A DNA stretch of 64,000 bases from Acidobacteriota bacterium (GTDB lineage Bacteria; Acidobacteriota; Terriglobia; Acidiferrales; UBA7541): contig JABCZR010000005.1 of assembly GCA_013289585.1 (NCBI GenBank), positions 110,117-174,116 on the forward strand, written 5' to 3'. The number at the start of each line of letters is the position of its first letter. Position 1 is the stretch's first letter. Shown here piece by piece: positions 44,383 to 53,263 of this stretch. The notes under the pieces were generated by a model. The model did not search any database. It was not told where the DNA came from and saw only the letters and a list, made by a program, of their open reading frames with translations. The position numbers and the translations under genes were made by a program.

Positions 44383-44718
44383 ATGGACCAAGAAGAGCGC
44401 CGCCGAAATCCTCGCTATACCTTCATCGGATCGATCGAAATGCGTCAGGGAACTTCGGAAGACAAGATCACGGCGAAGGTGCGCGAACTCAGCTTGAACG
44501 GTTGCTACGTGGAAACGGTAAGTCCTTATCCGATCGGGACGGGACTGACCGTAAAGGTCTTCACAGCGACGGAATTTTTTGAGGCGCAAGCCTCGGTGAT
44601 CTACGTGGACGAAAATCAGGGCATGGGTCTGATGTTTCGAGAAACGAAACCGTATTACATCGCAGTTTTGAGGAAATGGCTGCTCTCGGCAATGATTGGA
44701 AAAAAGGTGAGCGGCTAG
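44383..44718 (+). CDS. PilZ-domain protein
   Basis: This 111-residue single-domain protein starts MDQEERRRNPRYTFIGSIEM; the RRRNPR stretch corresponds to the RxxxR c-di-GMP-binding motif. A second conserved part reads VRELSLNGCYVETVSPYPIG (the D/NxSxxG motif as LSLNG). It probably binds cyclic di-GMP and influences motility, adhesion or polysaccharide output. AGGAGG lies just upstream (44374). Confidence 0.88.
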   Translation: MDQEERRRNPRYTFIGSIEMRQGTSEDKITAKVRELSLNGCYVETVSPYPIGTGLTVKVFTATEFFEAQASVIYVDENQGMGLMFRETKPYYIAVLRKWLLSAMIGKKVSG

Positions 44719-44903
44719 CGGATTCGTTTTTTTTCAGCGAAATACTTCTTCGACGGTTACCACGCATTCCGGATTAGAAATCATTCTGAAAGTTGCACCC
44801 GCGCATTTCTCCCACCTCGCCGACTTCAGCCCAAAGTTCGAACACACTTCCAGCGTAGAGTTCACGGAGAGGGGAAAAGCGACGGGAACAGGGGGTGACC
44901 GGT

Positions 44904-45302
44904 TTACTTGTCCGCGCGGCCGCCGACAACTGTGCGGGCGTCGGGATGCTTGGGTGACCAGTCTTCCGGAGGAAACGCCACGCGCCAGAATGCGGGGCGT
45001 GGCACGGTAAACTCCAGGCCCACTTCGGCCTTGCCACTGCGCACGGGACCGAGAAACACCACGTGACATTCCTGTTCCTCTTCGGTCTTGACGTGGCGCA
45101 ACTGGACGACGCTGCCGCTGGTGACGCGGGCGGCAAGCAATACCAGTGCACCGTGTGCGTTAATGGCGAGAGTTTCCGTAAATTCCTCGAAGTTCTGGCC
45201 CTGAGCGTCCACGCCTCGAAGACGAAGGGGGATTTGCATCAGCACGCGCTGGCTGCGGCGCCGCGCCCCCGAATTCGAAGGTGTGATCGGACTTTGAGCC
45301 AT
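44904..45302 (-). CDS. PilZ-like domain protein
   Basis: This 132-residue protein starts at MAQSPITPSNSGARRRSQRV. The first conserved motif is present as RRRSQR (RxxxR), but the second is degenerate (TLAINAHGALV, with NxHG instead of DxSxxG), so c-di-GMP binding is doubtful. The C-terminal strand block (GPVRSGKAEVGLEFTVPRP) fits the PilZ barrel. It faces the other PilZ gene convergently; the two are not close paralogues. Confidence 0.8.
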   Translation of the reverse strand: MAQSPITPSNSGARRRSQRVLMQIPLRLRGVDAQGQNFEEFTETLAINAHGALVLLAARVTSGSVVQLRHVKTEEEQECHVVFLGPVRSGKAEVGLEFTVPRPAFWRVAFPPEDWSPKHPDARTVVGGRADK

Positions 45303-45390
45303 ACAACCTCTCTGCAACAACTATACGCGTGGCCAACGGATTGTCGAGACACTCCCCGGCAACGGTACACAAACTCGACACCGGGATTTT

Positions 45391-46731
45391 TCAGGCGCGT
45401 TGATCGATGGGGACGTAGTGGCGTGTGTCGTGGCCGAGATAGATCTGCCGTGGCCGCGCGATTTTCTGTTCGGGATCGAGCAGCATCTCTTCCCACTGCG
45501 CGATCCAGCCGGAGGTGCGCGGAATGGCGAACAAAACGGGGAACATGGTCATGGGGAAACCCATGGACTGGTAGATAAGGCCGGTATAGAAGTCCACATT
45601 GGGATAAAGTTTGCGCTTCACGAAATATTCGTCTTCGAGGGCGATGCGCTCGCATTCGAGAGCGATTTCGAGAAGCGGATTTTTTCCCATGAGATCGAAA
45701 ACTTCGTAGGCGATGTGCTTGATGATGCGCGCGCGGGGATCGTAATTTTTGTAAACGCGATGGCCGAAGCCCATGAGCTTCACTTCGCCGGCTTTGACGC
45801 GCTTGATGAATTCCGGAACTTTCTGGATCGACCCGATTTCCATCAGCATGCGCAAGACTTCTTCGTTGGCGCCGCCGTGGAGCGGGCCATAGAGCGCGGC
45901 GATGGCGGCGGCCGTGGCGGAGTACGGATCGACGTGGGAGCTGCCGACGCCGCGAATGGTATTGGTGGAACAGTTTTGCTCGTGGTCCGCGTGGAGAATA
46001 AAAAGAACGTCGAGGGCGTGCTCCAAGGTGGGGTTCGGCCTGTATTTCATTTCCGACGTGCGGAAAAGCATGTTCAGGAAATTTCCTGGATAACTCAGAT
46101 CGTTATCCGGATAAACGAAGGGCATGCCCAGCGTGTGGCGGTAAGAAAACGCGGCAATCGTCGGCATCTTGCCGACGAGGCGGTAGGTCTGCTTCTTGCG
46201 CGATTCGGCGCTGAAGATATCTTTCGCGTCGTGATAAAAAGTCGAGAGTGCGGCAATCGTGGAGATGGTCATGCCCATCGGATGGGCATCGTAGTGAAAA
46301 CCATCGAGAAATTTCTTGATGCTCTCGTGAATGTAGGTGTGGTGCGTGACGTTGTACGTCCAGTCCTTGAGCTGCTCGGCGGTGGGGAGCTCTCCGTTCA
46401 GCAGCAAGTAGGCCGTTTCGAGATAAGTGCTTTTTTCCGCGAGATCTTCGATGGGGTAGCCACGGTATCGCAGGATGCCGGCGTCGCCATCGATGTAGGT
46501 GACCCTGCTGATGCACGAAGCGGTGTTGTTGAACGCCGGATCGTAGCTCATCATGCCAAATTCTTTAGGATCGACCTTGATCTGGCGCAGATCGGCGGCG
46601 CGGATGGTGTCGTGGGTGATGGGGACTTCGTAGGATTTGCCGGTGCGATTGTCGGTAATCGTGAGGGTTTCTCGGGGCGCAGCGGTGCCTTCGGGTTTTT
46701 TCGTTTGGGTTGCGGACAGCGGGGAGTCCAT
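45391..46731 (-). CDS. gltA: Citrate synthase
   Basis: The 446-residue enzyme starts at MDSPLSATQTKK (GAGG upstream); a longer frame exists. It condenses oxaloacetate with acetyl-CoA at the entry of the TCA cycle. Catalytic residues are in place: His in FILHADHEQNCSTNT, His in LYGPLHGGANEEVLRM and Asp in NVDFYTGLIYQ. The N-terminal beta domain (TLTITDNRTGKSYEVPI) identifies the type II, GltA-like, hexameric and usually NADH-sensitive class. It is a single-gene unit. Confidence 0.97.
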   Translation of the reverse strand: MDSPLSATQTKKPEGTAAPRETLTITDNRTGKSYEVPITHDTIRAADLRQIKVDPKEFGMMSYDPAFNNTASCISRVTYIDGDAGILRYRGYPIEDLAEKSTYLETAYLLLNGELPTAEQLKDWTYNVTHHTYIHESIKKFLDGFHYDAHPMGMTISTIAALSTFYHDAKDIFSAESRKKQTYRLVGKMPTIAAFSYRHTLGMPFVYPDNDLSYPGNFLNMLFRTSEMKYRPNPTLEHALDVLFILHADHEQNCSTNTIRGVGSSHVDPYSATAAAIAALYGPLHGGANEEVLRMLMEIGSIQKVPEFIKRVKAGEVKLMGFGHRVYKNYDPRARIIKHIAYEVFDLMGKNPLLEIALECERIALEDEYFVKRKLYPNVDFYTGLIYQSMGFPMTMFPVLFAIPRTSGWIAQWEEMLLDPEQKIARPRQIYLGHDTRHYVPIDQRA

Positions 46732-46891
46732 CGAGCCAACCTCTGCGGCGGCAACAAATCCTGATTGCTTTACCACTGTACACCAAAGGGGGCGCCGCCG
46801 GGAACTGGCCGGAAGGGCGGGGCAAAGTGATGAAATTGGGAGAGTTGCGGGGGGGGAGGGGCGGGGAAGGTGGCAGGGCAGAGTATACCTC

Positions 46892-46920
46892 TTGACAATA
46901 GTCGTTATAACGAGTATTAT
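46892..46920 (+). promoter_or_regulatory. Strong sigma70 promoter with palindromic operator upstream of the pirin gene
   Basis: Consensus TTGACA (46892-46897) and TATTAT (46915-46920) are separated by exactly 17 bases. The spacer contains a perfect 12-bp palindrome TCGTTATAACGA (46902-46913), where a bound repressor would block RNA polymerase. It lies 26 bases before the pirin start. Confidence 0.75.
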
Positions 46921-46946
46921 GGGCTCCGCAAACCCGGAGGTAGGTG

Positions 46947-47645
46947 ATGATTAACATTCGCAAGAGCAACGAGCGCGGCCACGTCAATCACGGCTGGCTG
47001 GATACACATTTCACTTTTTCGTTCGCGGATTATTTCGACCCGGAGCACGTGCAATTCCGCACGCTGCGGGTGATGAACGACGACCGCGTGGCCGGGGGCG
47101 GTGGTTTTCCGAAGCACCCGCACCGGGACATGGAAATCGTAACGTACGTGCTGGAAGGCGCGCTGGAACACAAGGACAGCATGGGCAACGGGTCGGTGAT
47201 CAAGCCCGGCGACGTGCAGTACATGAGCGCGGGAACCGGCGTGGCGCACAGCGAGTTCAACGCCTCGAAGACGGAGCCGGTGCACTTGTACCAGATCTGG
47301 ATGCTGCCCGAAAAGCAGGGACTGAAGCCGACGTACGACCAGAAAAACTTCAGCGAAGCGGAGAAGCGCGGGAAACTGCAACTGGTGGCCTCGCCGGACG
47401 GGCGCGAGGGTTCGGTGAAAATCCGCCAGGATAACGAGCTGTACGCAACGGTCCTTGGCGCAGGTGAAACGGTGAGGCATGAACTGAAGAAAGACCGGCA
47501 CGCCTACGTGCAAGTGGCGCGCGGCAGTGTGAAGCTGAACGGCACGAAGCTGGAGGTGGGCGACGGCGCGGCGATCTCCGCGGAGAAGGCCGTGGAGCTG
47601 ACCGGAGTCGAAAACGCTGAGGTGCTGGTGTTTGATCTGGCTTGA
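46947..47645 (+). CDS. Pirin-family cupin protein
   Basis: This 232-residue bicupin starts MINIRKSNERGHVNHGWLDT with GGAGG at 46936. The metal-binding pirin motif is clear: GGGFPKHPHRDMEIVTYVLE and, further on, GTGVAHSEFNAS. Bacterial pirins (YhhW-like) have quercetinase activity or modulate enzymes and transcription under oxidative stress. An inducible, repressor-controlled promoter is predicted from the upstream sequence. It is convergent with the metal operon and shares its terminator. Confidence 0.94.
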   Translation: MINIRKSNERGHVNHGWLDTHFTFSFADYFDPEHVQFRTLRVMNDDRVAGGGGFPKHPHRDMEIVTYVLEGALEHKDSMGNGSVIKPGDVQYMSAGTGVAHSEFNASKTEPVHLYQIWMLPEKQGLKPTYDQKNFSEAEKRGKLQLVASPDGREGSVKIRQDNELYATVLGAGETVRHELKKDRHAYVQVARGSVKLNGTKLEVGDGAAISAEKAVELTGVENAEVLVFDLA

Positions 47646-47879
47646 AGGACAGCGCAGGTTTCGAATTCCCGGGTTATGCGCTATCCGAGCACGAAGCTTT
47701 TGTTTCGGAGAGCTGCTTGTGACGTCTGATGTGCCGAATTCGGCGACGGATGACTTTCGACGCAAGGCGTAGCTGCCGCTCCGAACTATCGAAAACAAAA
47801 ACCAAACCCGAAGGTGGAACAAGGGCTGCTGAGGTCTGAAGCGTCAAACCGGAATGATAGAAGTCAATGCATAATACTT

Positions 47880-47923
47880 AAAACAACGAGGGCCGCGCTC
47901 CTGGCGCGGCCCTCGTTGTTTTA
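47880..47923. terminator. Bidirectional rho-independent terminator
   Basis: A very long stem pairs AAAACAACGAGGGCCGCGC with GCGCGGCCCTCGTTGTTTT around a five-base loop (centre near 47901). It can stop pirin transcription on the plus strand and the metal operon on the minus strand. It overlaps the stop codon of the [2Fe-2S] gene (47921-47923). Confidence 0.88.
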
Positions 47924-48298
47924 CTTGCGAAATGGATGGAGAGTATGGCGCGCGAATTCTCTTGGAAGGGGCAAGAGTTCACCCGCATCTCTGGACCTAG
48001 AGGCCCAATCAACAAGCGCCCGATATTGTTCAAATTCTGTAATTTCCCCGAACCACTGCGTCCCGCTCTCGTTAGAAATGGTTACTACGTTAGGGAGATC
48101 ACACGGTCCCAGGCAGCCGCTGATAGTTAGTTGCACCCTCTTCAGCAATCCTCTGGCACGCCACTCCTTCTTGAGCCAGTCCACCGGAACCGGAGGTCTG
48201 CCGTTTTCGGTATTTCCACAGCAACATCCTTGGCAAACCGTAAGATGCCCAATAACGAGCCGCTTCGTTGCCAGTGCGTGCGTGGAATCAGAAGACAT
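47921..48298 (-). CDS. Thioredoxin-like [2Fe-2S] protein
   Basis: This 125-residue protein starts at MSSDSTHALATKRLVIGHLT. Cysteines fall in two groups: Cys22, 25, 26 and 27 (VCQGCCCGN) and Cys62 and 66 (SGCLGPCDLPNVV). This is the spacing of thioredoxin-like [2Fe-2S] ferredoxins, with two extra Cys in the first group. It starts 10 bases after the P-type ATPase gene, so a role as a metal- or redox-linked partner of the exporter is likely. This link rests on position. Confidence 0.85.
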   Translation of the reverse strand: MSSDSTHALATKRLVIGHLTVCQGCCCGNTENGRPPVPVDWLKKEWRARGLLKRVQLTISGCLGPCDLPNVVTISNESGTQWFGEITEFEQYRALVDWASRSRDAGELLPLPREFARHTLHPFRK

Positions 48299-48308
48299 AG
48301 ATTCTCGC

Positions 48309-50279
48309 TTAGTCCTGCGCGGCCTCGGAGGTTTGGGAAAACAGTCCGTGCACCAGACCATGCGCCGAAGAGACTGGCGGAAGCAGCCGCGCGGAGTTCA
48401 GGATGAACGTCATTTCCGAAGAAACGTGTATGAATGCAGCCAGAAGCGGATTTAGAAATCCAAACGCGGCCAAGCCGACCCCGATGCTGTCAACGACCAG
48501 CGTCCCGACAAAGTTCTGCATGATCGTGCGACGGCACCGCCGGGCGATGGACAGAGTTTCGACAAGTTTCGAGAGATCATTGCCAATGAGAACGACGTTT
48601 GCGCTCTCTCGCGCAACGTCGGTACCAGCGCCCATCGCGACGCCAACCGTAGCCTTCATCAGAGCAGGAGCGTCATTGACTCCGTCGCCCACCATAACGA
48701 CGTTGTGGCGCGCCGCCGTGAGCCGGCTAACGAATGCAAGCTTGTCCTCGGGCAAGAGTTCAGCGGCAATCTCGTCCACGCCCAGTTTCCCTCCGATGTC
48801 CTCAGCCACAGCCTTGGAATCTCCCGTGAGAAGAACTGCCTTCAATCCCATTGATTTGAGGTCGCGTATCGCTTTCGTTGCCTCGGGCCGAAGCGTATCG
48901 GCGACCACCAGAGTTCCAAGGAACTTGCCTTCTTGGGCCACAAAAATCTCCGAATCCGTCTGCGAGGCTGTGATTGTTGGGATCGAAATACGATGCCCCT
49001 CAAGAAACACACGATTGCCGACGATGATTTCGATACCCTCACGAACCGCGACGATTCCTTTCCCAGGTGTGTAATCGAATCTTTTTGGTTCTTCGGCGGA
49101 GATGCCCATCTTTGACGCCTTCTTCAGAATTGCCTTGGCGACTGGATGCTCGGAACGTGATTCCGCCGTCACCGCCGCTTGCAGCAAGGAAGCAGCGAGA
49201 ATGTGGTCCGCGGGGCGAACGTCAACGACCTCGAGGGTGCCGTAGGTCAGAGTCCCCGTCTTATCCAGGAGAATCGTATCGATGTTAGCGAGCGCTTCGA
49301 GATATAGACCGCCCTTGATGATCGAGCCGAGTTGCGCGGAACGTCCAATCCCGCCAAGAATCGCCAAGGGGGTTCCCGCAGCGATCCCGCACGCACCGGC
49401 TACGATGACTACAGAAATTGTCGAACGCATATTGTGAGTGATCAGGAATGTGAGAGCAGCGGCTCCAAGTGCGAAGTAAACCAAATAGCCCGCAAGGCGG
49501 TCCGCGATTCCTTGAATGGGGGCACGCGACTTTTCCGCCCGTTCAACCGCGTCTATGATCTTGCCGAATGTAGTGTCACGCCCCATCCGATCTACCCGGA
49601 TTTCGAGCGCGCCGGACTGATTGATCGTTCCGGCATTGACTGACGTTCCCCTGATCTTTTCCGCAGGCATCGATTCACCCGTGATCGTTGCCTGATCGAC
49701 GAAAGAGTGGCCTCCGGCGACAACCCCATCTACTGGAATTCGTGTCCCCGGCTTCACGAGAACAATTTCACCTGGAGCGATTTCCGTCGTCTCGACGTCT
49801 TGCCAGGATTCGTTTCTACGCACCGTGGCGGTTGTGGGCAAGAGACCAACCAAGTGACGAATGGCCGCGCGGCCTCGCCCGACCGTAAGTCCTTCTAGGA
49901 TTTCGGCGACGAGAACAAAGAGAGTGATCACAAGTGCCGTGAAGATTTCACGGATCGCCAGGGCGGCAACGATGGCGATGGCCATGGAAAGCTCCATCGT
50001 CATGCGACGCTGAACGATGTTCTCGTACGCTTCGTGGAATATCGGGAAACCACCAACAATCGTACAAACGACTCCAATGCCCGTTATGTAAGGATTCCGC
50101 GCGCCGCCGAGAAACCAGATGGCTCCTGCCGCCGCAGCCACAAACAAGACGCGGTTGATCTCACGCCAATTCAAAGCATGCTCGTGACCGTCTTCATGGT
50201 CGGAATGATCTAATGAGAGCTTTTCGGCTTCGTCGGCATTCTTCGCAGTTTCGGCTTGTTTCAATTCCGCTTGGGTCAT
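48309..50279 (-). CDS. Heavy-metal P-type (P1B-like) ATPase with unusual metal-site motif
   Basis: This 656-residue pump has the full P-type core: DKTGTLT (phosphorylated Asp339), TGES (200-203), SEHPVAKAIL, and GDGVNDAPAL. The membrane metal motif, CPC in most P1B pumps, reads AGACGIAAGTP: first Cys to Gly295 and the invariant Pro to Ala296, with Cys297 kept. The N terminus lacks a heavy-metal-associated domain but is His-rich (HSDHEDGHEH, 25-34). It presumably exports a divalent metal from the cytoplasm. The adjacent RcnR-like sensor points to Ni or Co. Confidence 0.92.
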   Translation of the reverse strand: MTQAELKQAETAKNADEAEKLSLDHSDHEDGHEHALNWREINRVLFVAAAAGAIWFLGGARNPYITGIGVVCTIVGGFPIFHEAYENIVQRRMTMELSMAIAIVAALAIREIFTALVITLFVLVAEILEGLTVGRGRAAIRHLVGLLPTTATVRRNESWQDVETTEIAPGEIVLVKPGTRIPVDGVVAGGHSFVDQATITGESMPAEKIRGTSVNAGTINQSGALEIRVDRMGRDTTFGKIIDAVERAEKSRAPIQGIADRLAGYLVYFALGAAALTFLITHNMRSTISVVIVAGACGIAAGTPLAILGGIGRSAQLGSIIKGGLYLEALANIDTILLDKTGTLTYGTLEVVDVRPADHILAASLLQAAVTAESRSEHPVAKAILKKASKMGISAEEPKRFDYTPGKGIVAVREGIEIIVGNRVFLEGHRISIPTITASQTDSEIFVAQEGKFLGTLVVADTLRPEATKAIRDLKSMGLKAVLLTGDSKAVAEDIGGKLGVDEIAAELLPEDKLAFVSRLTAARHNVVMVGDGVNDAPALMKATVGVAMGAGTDVARESANVVLIGNDLSKLVETLSIARRCRRTIMQNFVGTLVVDSIGVGLAAFGFLNPLLAAFIHVSSEMTFILNSARLLPPVSSAHGLVHGLFSQTSEAAQD

Positions 50280-50321
50280 GATGGAGTCACCATTTCTGTA
50301 AAATCCTGAGCTTTTGCGCTT

Positions 50322-50600
50322 CTACTTTAGGTAGGTCCGTACTACGTCGATGAGCTCTTCGGCCGCTTTCACCTGTGGAGCGTTCTTGCCAGACTTTGGG
50401 TCGAGGACGTGGAATCGGATATGACCCTCCAGCACTTCCGCCATTAGGCCGTTCAAGGCACCACGACAGGCGGCCATGAGTTGAAGCACGCTGGAACATT
50501 CGTGCTCGCCGTCGAGCGCCCGTTCGATGGCTTCCACCTGTCCGCGAATGCGTCGAACGCGACTCAAGAGTTTGGCTTTGTCTTTTGTTGTGTGCGCCAT
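50322..50600 (-). CDS. CsoR/RcnR/FrmR-family metal-sensing repressor
   Basis: This 92-residue all-helical DUF156 protein shows the four-residue metal fingerprint His3, Cys35, His60, His64. This is the set known for the Ni/Co sensor RcnR, and differs from the Cys-His-Cys set of copper-sensing CsoR. The protein would bind DNA as a tetramer and be released when metal binds. It is the first gene of an operon with the P-type ATPase (42 bases downstream) and the [2Fe-2S] gene. A candidate operator lies just upstream. Confidence 0.93.
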   Translation of the reverse strand: MAHTTKDKAKLLSRVRRIRGQVEAIERALDGEHECSSVLQLMAACRGALNGLMAEVLEGHIRFHVLDPKSGKNAPQVKAAEELIDVVRTYLK

Positions 50601-50620
50601 TCGTTCCGCCCTCCAACTAT

Positions 50621-50643
50621 AATATACTCTAGTATAGTATATT
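50621..50643 (-). promoter_or_regulatory. Operator/promoter of the metal-export operon
   Basis: Two nested inverted repeats are seen: AATATACT (50621-50628) with AGTATATT (50636-50643), and TATACT with AGTATA around CT (50623-50636). TATACT-type -10 hexamers overlap them on the minus strand. The TACT...AGTA half-sites recall RcnR operators, but the G-tract in their centre is missing. It lies 21 bases upstream of the regulator start. Confidence 0.6.
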
Positions 50644-50814
50644 GCGCATAGCAGGCATATTGAACTTCCTCGTGAACGCTTGACGCACTTCCCCCTCGCT
50701 GACTTTACTGGTTGTGCTGTTTCCCTTTTTCAATCATGGACGCAAACGTAGTCCAACGAATCGATTGTCCCGGCAAAAACCCGGAGCACAAGTCGCTCAT
50801 GTGAGGGGATGGAG

Positions 50815-52623
50815 CTAGAGCAGGCCCAGGTGATCGGGATACTTGGCTTGCAGGGAACTTACCAAGAGCTCAAACGCGGGAAGCTCGCGCAGGTTTTTGA
50901 GCCAAGGATCTTTCAGAAAAAAAGGCCAGCAGGCAAATCCCGTGCTGACACTTCGTTCAAGCCAGGCAAACGCAGGCGCTGCTTGCCCAAGCAGGGCAAG
51001 AATGCATGCGAGTTGATAGTAGCTGTGGTGCGTGTGTCCAAAGGATTTCGGACTCGCACAAGCGGTGGTCAGGCAGTCCAGAGCCTTGCTTTCTTTCCCC
51101 GTCAACGCATAAAAGACGCCTTGGAGACTGGCGATCATCGGTTCTTCGGGCAGAAGCCGGGCCGCCTCATCCAGGAGAGCTTTTGCTCCTTTCATATCTC
51201 CGGTCATCATCGCCAACTGCGGAGCGAAGTAGACGGGATACTTATTGGCGGGATTCTCCGCTCGCCACGCTTGAATTTCCTCCCGTGCCAGATCGTATTC
51301 CCGATTCCAAATGTAGACTTGCACGATGCTGTGGCTGATGGCTTTTCCAGGATGAAATGCCCGTCCTCTCTCATACATGGCACGAGCGTGGTCGAGGAGC
51401 CCGATGTGCGCAAGGATTGTGCCGAGACGGTTGTAAGCGTGGGGCTGATTGTTCTGCAGGGCAAGCGCTCGCTTGAGTTCGTCAATCGCATCAAGGTGTT
51501 GGAAGTTCCTCGACGGCCCCCAGAGTAGAAAGGCTTTGGCGACGTGTCCTTCGGGCAAATCCGGATCCAGTTCAAGCGAGCGGCAGCAATGAAACTCGGC
51601 CTTCTCCAACCAGGCGCTCCCTGGATCGAATTCAAAGTGACGCGTGGCACACACAAAAGAAAGGACAGCATGCGCGAGAGAAAACGCCGGATCTCGAGTG
51701 ACCGCATTGCTCAAATGTTGAGCTGCTTCGTCAAGGGTCGCCGGCTCACCGTATGAACTAATCCGGTAGCCTCGCATGAATTCCGCATAGGCAAGAGGGT
51801 CCTTGCTATATCGGGGGTGGCGTTGCAAAACCGCTGGACCCAGCGGCCGGTTCAATGCCGCAGCAATTTGTTTCGCTATCTCGTCCTCAAGTTGGGACAA
51901 GTGGTTTACGTCCAGATCGCATTTTTTAGTGAAGCAAGCACTCTGCCTCTGGGCGTCAAACATTTTCAGGGCCAGGCGCCATACGCCCTTTGACATTTGA
52001 ATGGCGCCGCGGACTACAAAACGCGCACCAAGGCGGGCCGCCGTCTCCGAAGCGGAAGCGTCGGCGGGCACATTCAGCACCGCTGAAATCGGCAGAACGT
52101 CTATGCCCGGCAGATTTCCGAGGCGCGTGACCAGGGCATCGGCAAAACCCAGGCATATGCCAAGGTCATCCGGGGTACTCCCTATAAGCGTCAGCGGCAA
52201 GACGGACAACGTCGATGGCTCACGCCAGCCCCCTACTTTCTCGGCACTGACCTCGCGCATAGCTCCCGATGCAAGATCGGATTGCCGATAACGCGCATCC
52301 ATCACGCGCACGGGTCCGATGAACCGGTACCCTTTGCCCACCACGGTTTCCAGAAAGCGCGGTTTAACGGAGTTATCACCCAGCGCCGTACGGATTTTTC
52401 GCACGATGTTGTTGATATTGGGCTCGGTATCGACAAACAGATCCGAGCGCCACAATTTCGCGACGATTTCGCTGCGCGATACCAACTGCTCCCGCCGGCT
52501 GACCAGAAAAATCAGCAGGTCCATGGGCTTCTTCTCGAGCTTTACTCTTCGCCCGGATCGGCGAAGCTCGTATCGCCCCAAGTCCAACTCGATATCGACC
52601 ACCGATGGGTGTCTGCGTTGCAT
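50815..52623 (-). CDS. CadC-like winged-helix regulator with TolB-like and TPR domains
   Basis: This 602-residue protein has an OmpR/PhoB-type DNA-binding domain at 1-105 (KPMDLLIFLVSRREQLVSRS, and VVGKGYRFIGPV at its end). A TolB-like/adenylate-cyclase-associated domain follows at about 140-250 (LGICLGFADALVTRLGNLPG, then ARFVVRGAIQ). The C terminus holds tetratricopeptide repeats (about 280-590). No membrane helix is evident, unlike CadC, so it is probably cytoplasmic. It is divergent from a cupin gene and probably controls that region; the ligand is unknown. Confidence 0.88.
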   Translation of the reverse strand: MQRRHPSVVDIELDLGRYELRRSGRRVKLEKKPMDLLIFLVSRREQLVSRSEIVAKLWRSDLFVDTEPNINNIVRKIRTALGDNSVKPRFLETVVGKGYRFIGPVRVMDARYRQSDLASGAMREVSAEKVGGWREPSTLSVLPLTLIGSTPDDLGICLGFADALVTRLGNLPGIDVLPISAVLNVPADASASETAARLGARFVVRGAIQMSKGVWRLALKMFDAQRQSACFTKKCDLDVNHLSQLEDEIAKQIAAALNRPLGPAVLQRHPRYSKDPLAYAEFMRGYRISSYGEPATLDEAAQHLSNAVTRDPAFSLAHAVLSFVCATRHFEFDPGSAWLEKAEFHCCRSLELDPDLPEGHVAKAFLLWGPSRNFQHLDAIDELKRALALQNNQPHAYNRLGTILAHIGLLDHARAMYERGRAFHPGKAISHSIVQVYIWNREYDLAREEIQAWRAENPANKYPVYFAPQLAMMTGDMKGAKALLDEAARLLPEEPMIASLQGVFYALTGKESKALDCLTTACASPKSFGHTHHSYYQLACILALLGQAAPAFAWLERSVSTGFACWPFFLKDPWLKNLRELPAFELLVSSLQAKYPDHLGLL

Positions 52624-52771
52624 AAGTCTTGCAGGGGATTATCCGCTAAGAATCAGTAATTTACGACGATATACGAAAGATAGATAAGCAGTAGGGCCTC
52701 TTCATTGGCAACGCCCGCTTCTCAAATCATCATTGCACTAGTTGGTTTAACTTTCAGATGGAGGTCTTAAC

Positions 52772-53263
52772 ATGAAACGGAATTTGCTTCTTGCGCTTGC
52801 AGTGGTTGGATTCCTCGCCGGAGCAGGAGAGTTTTCCACCCTAATCACGCAGGCTCATCTACACGAAAATAGCGCGTTGACCCCGGATAACATCCCCTGG
52901 GGACCGGCACCGCCGGTGGTGCGACCCGGGGCACAGTTTGCGGTGCTGGAGGGTGATCCCACTGGCTCCAGCGGCGACTACACCATTCGCCTGAAAATGC
53001 CCGATGGGTTCCGCATCTCGCCCCATTGGCATCCCAAGCGGGAGAACGTCACGATCATTTCCGGGACCCTTAAGGTTGGGATGGGAGATGAGTTTGACGC
53101 CAACAAAACGAAAGCGTTCGTAGCGGGGAGTTTCGCCTATCTCGACCCCGATATGCACCACTACGTGATGGCGGTGGGAGAAACAATTGTGCAGGTCCAC
53201 GGCCAGGCTCCACTGCAGTTTAACTACGTCAATCCCGAAGATGACCCGAGCCACAAGAAGTAA
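52772..53263 (+). CDS. Secreted cupin-domain protein
   Basis: This 163-residue protein has a signal peptide (LLLALAVVGFLAGAGEF). The cupin fold is seen in LKMPDGFRISPHWHPKRENV followed by TIISGTLKVGMGDEF and LDPDMHHYVMAVGET. His residues in PHWHP and in MHH plus the Glu are candidate metal ligands. It is probably periplasmic, perhaps a dioxygenase or a small-molecule-binding protein. It is divergent from the CadC-like regulator (148-base gap) and precedes a methyltransferase. Confidence 0.88.
   Translation: MKRNLLLALAVVGFLAGAGEFSTLITQAHLHENSALTPDNIPWGPAPPVVRPGAQFAVLEGDPTGSSGDYTIRLKMPDGFRISPHWHPKRENVTIISGTLKVGMGDEFDANKTKAFVAGSFAYLDPDMHHYVMAVGETIVQVHGQAPLQFNYVNPEDDPSHKK

Noticed and set aside
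45400-46764. 454-codon plus-strand frame opposite citrate synthase
   Set aside because: Complete antisense to citrate synthase with conserved catalytic residues.
50809-51528. 239-codon plus-strand frame opposite the CadC-like regulator
   Set aside because: Complete overlap with a multi-domain regulator; no motif of its own.
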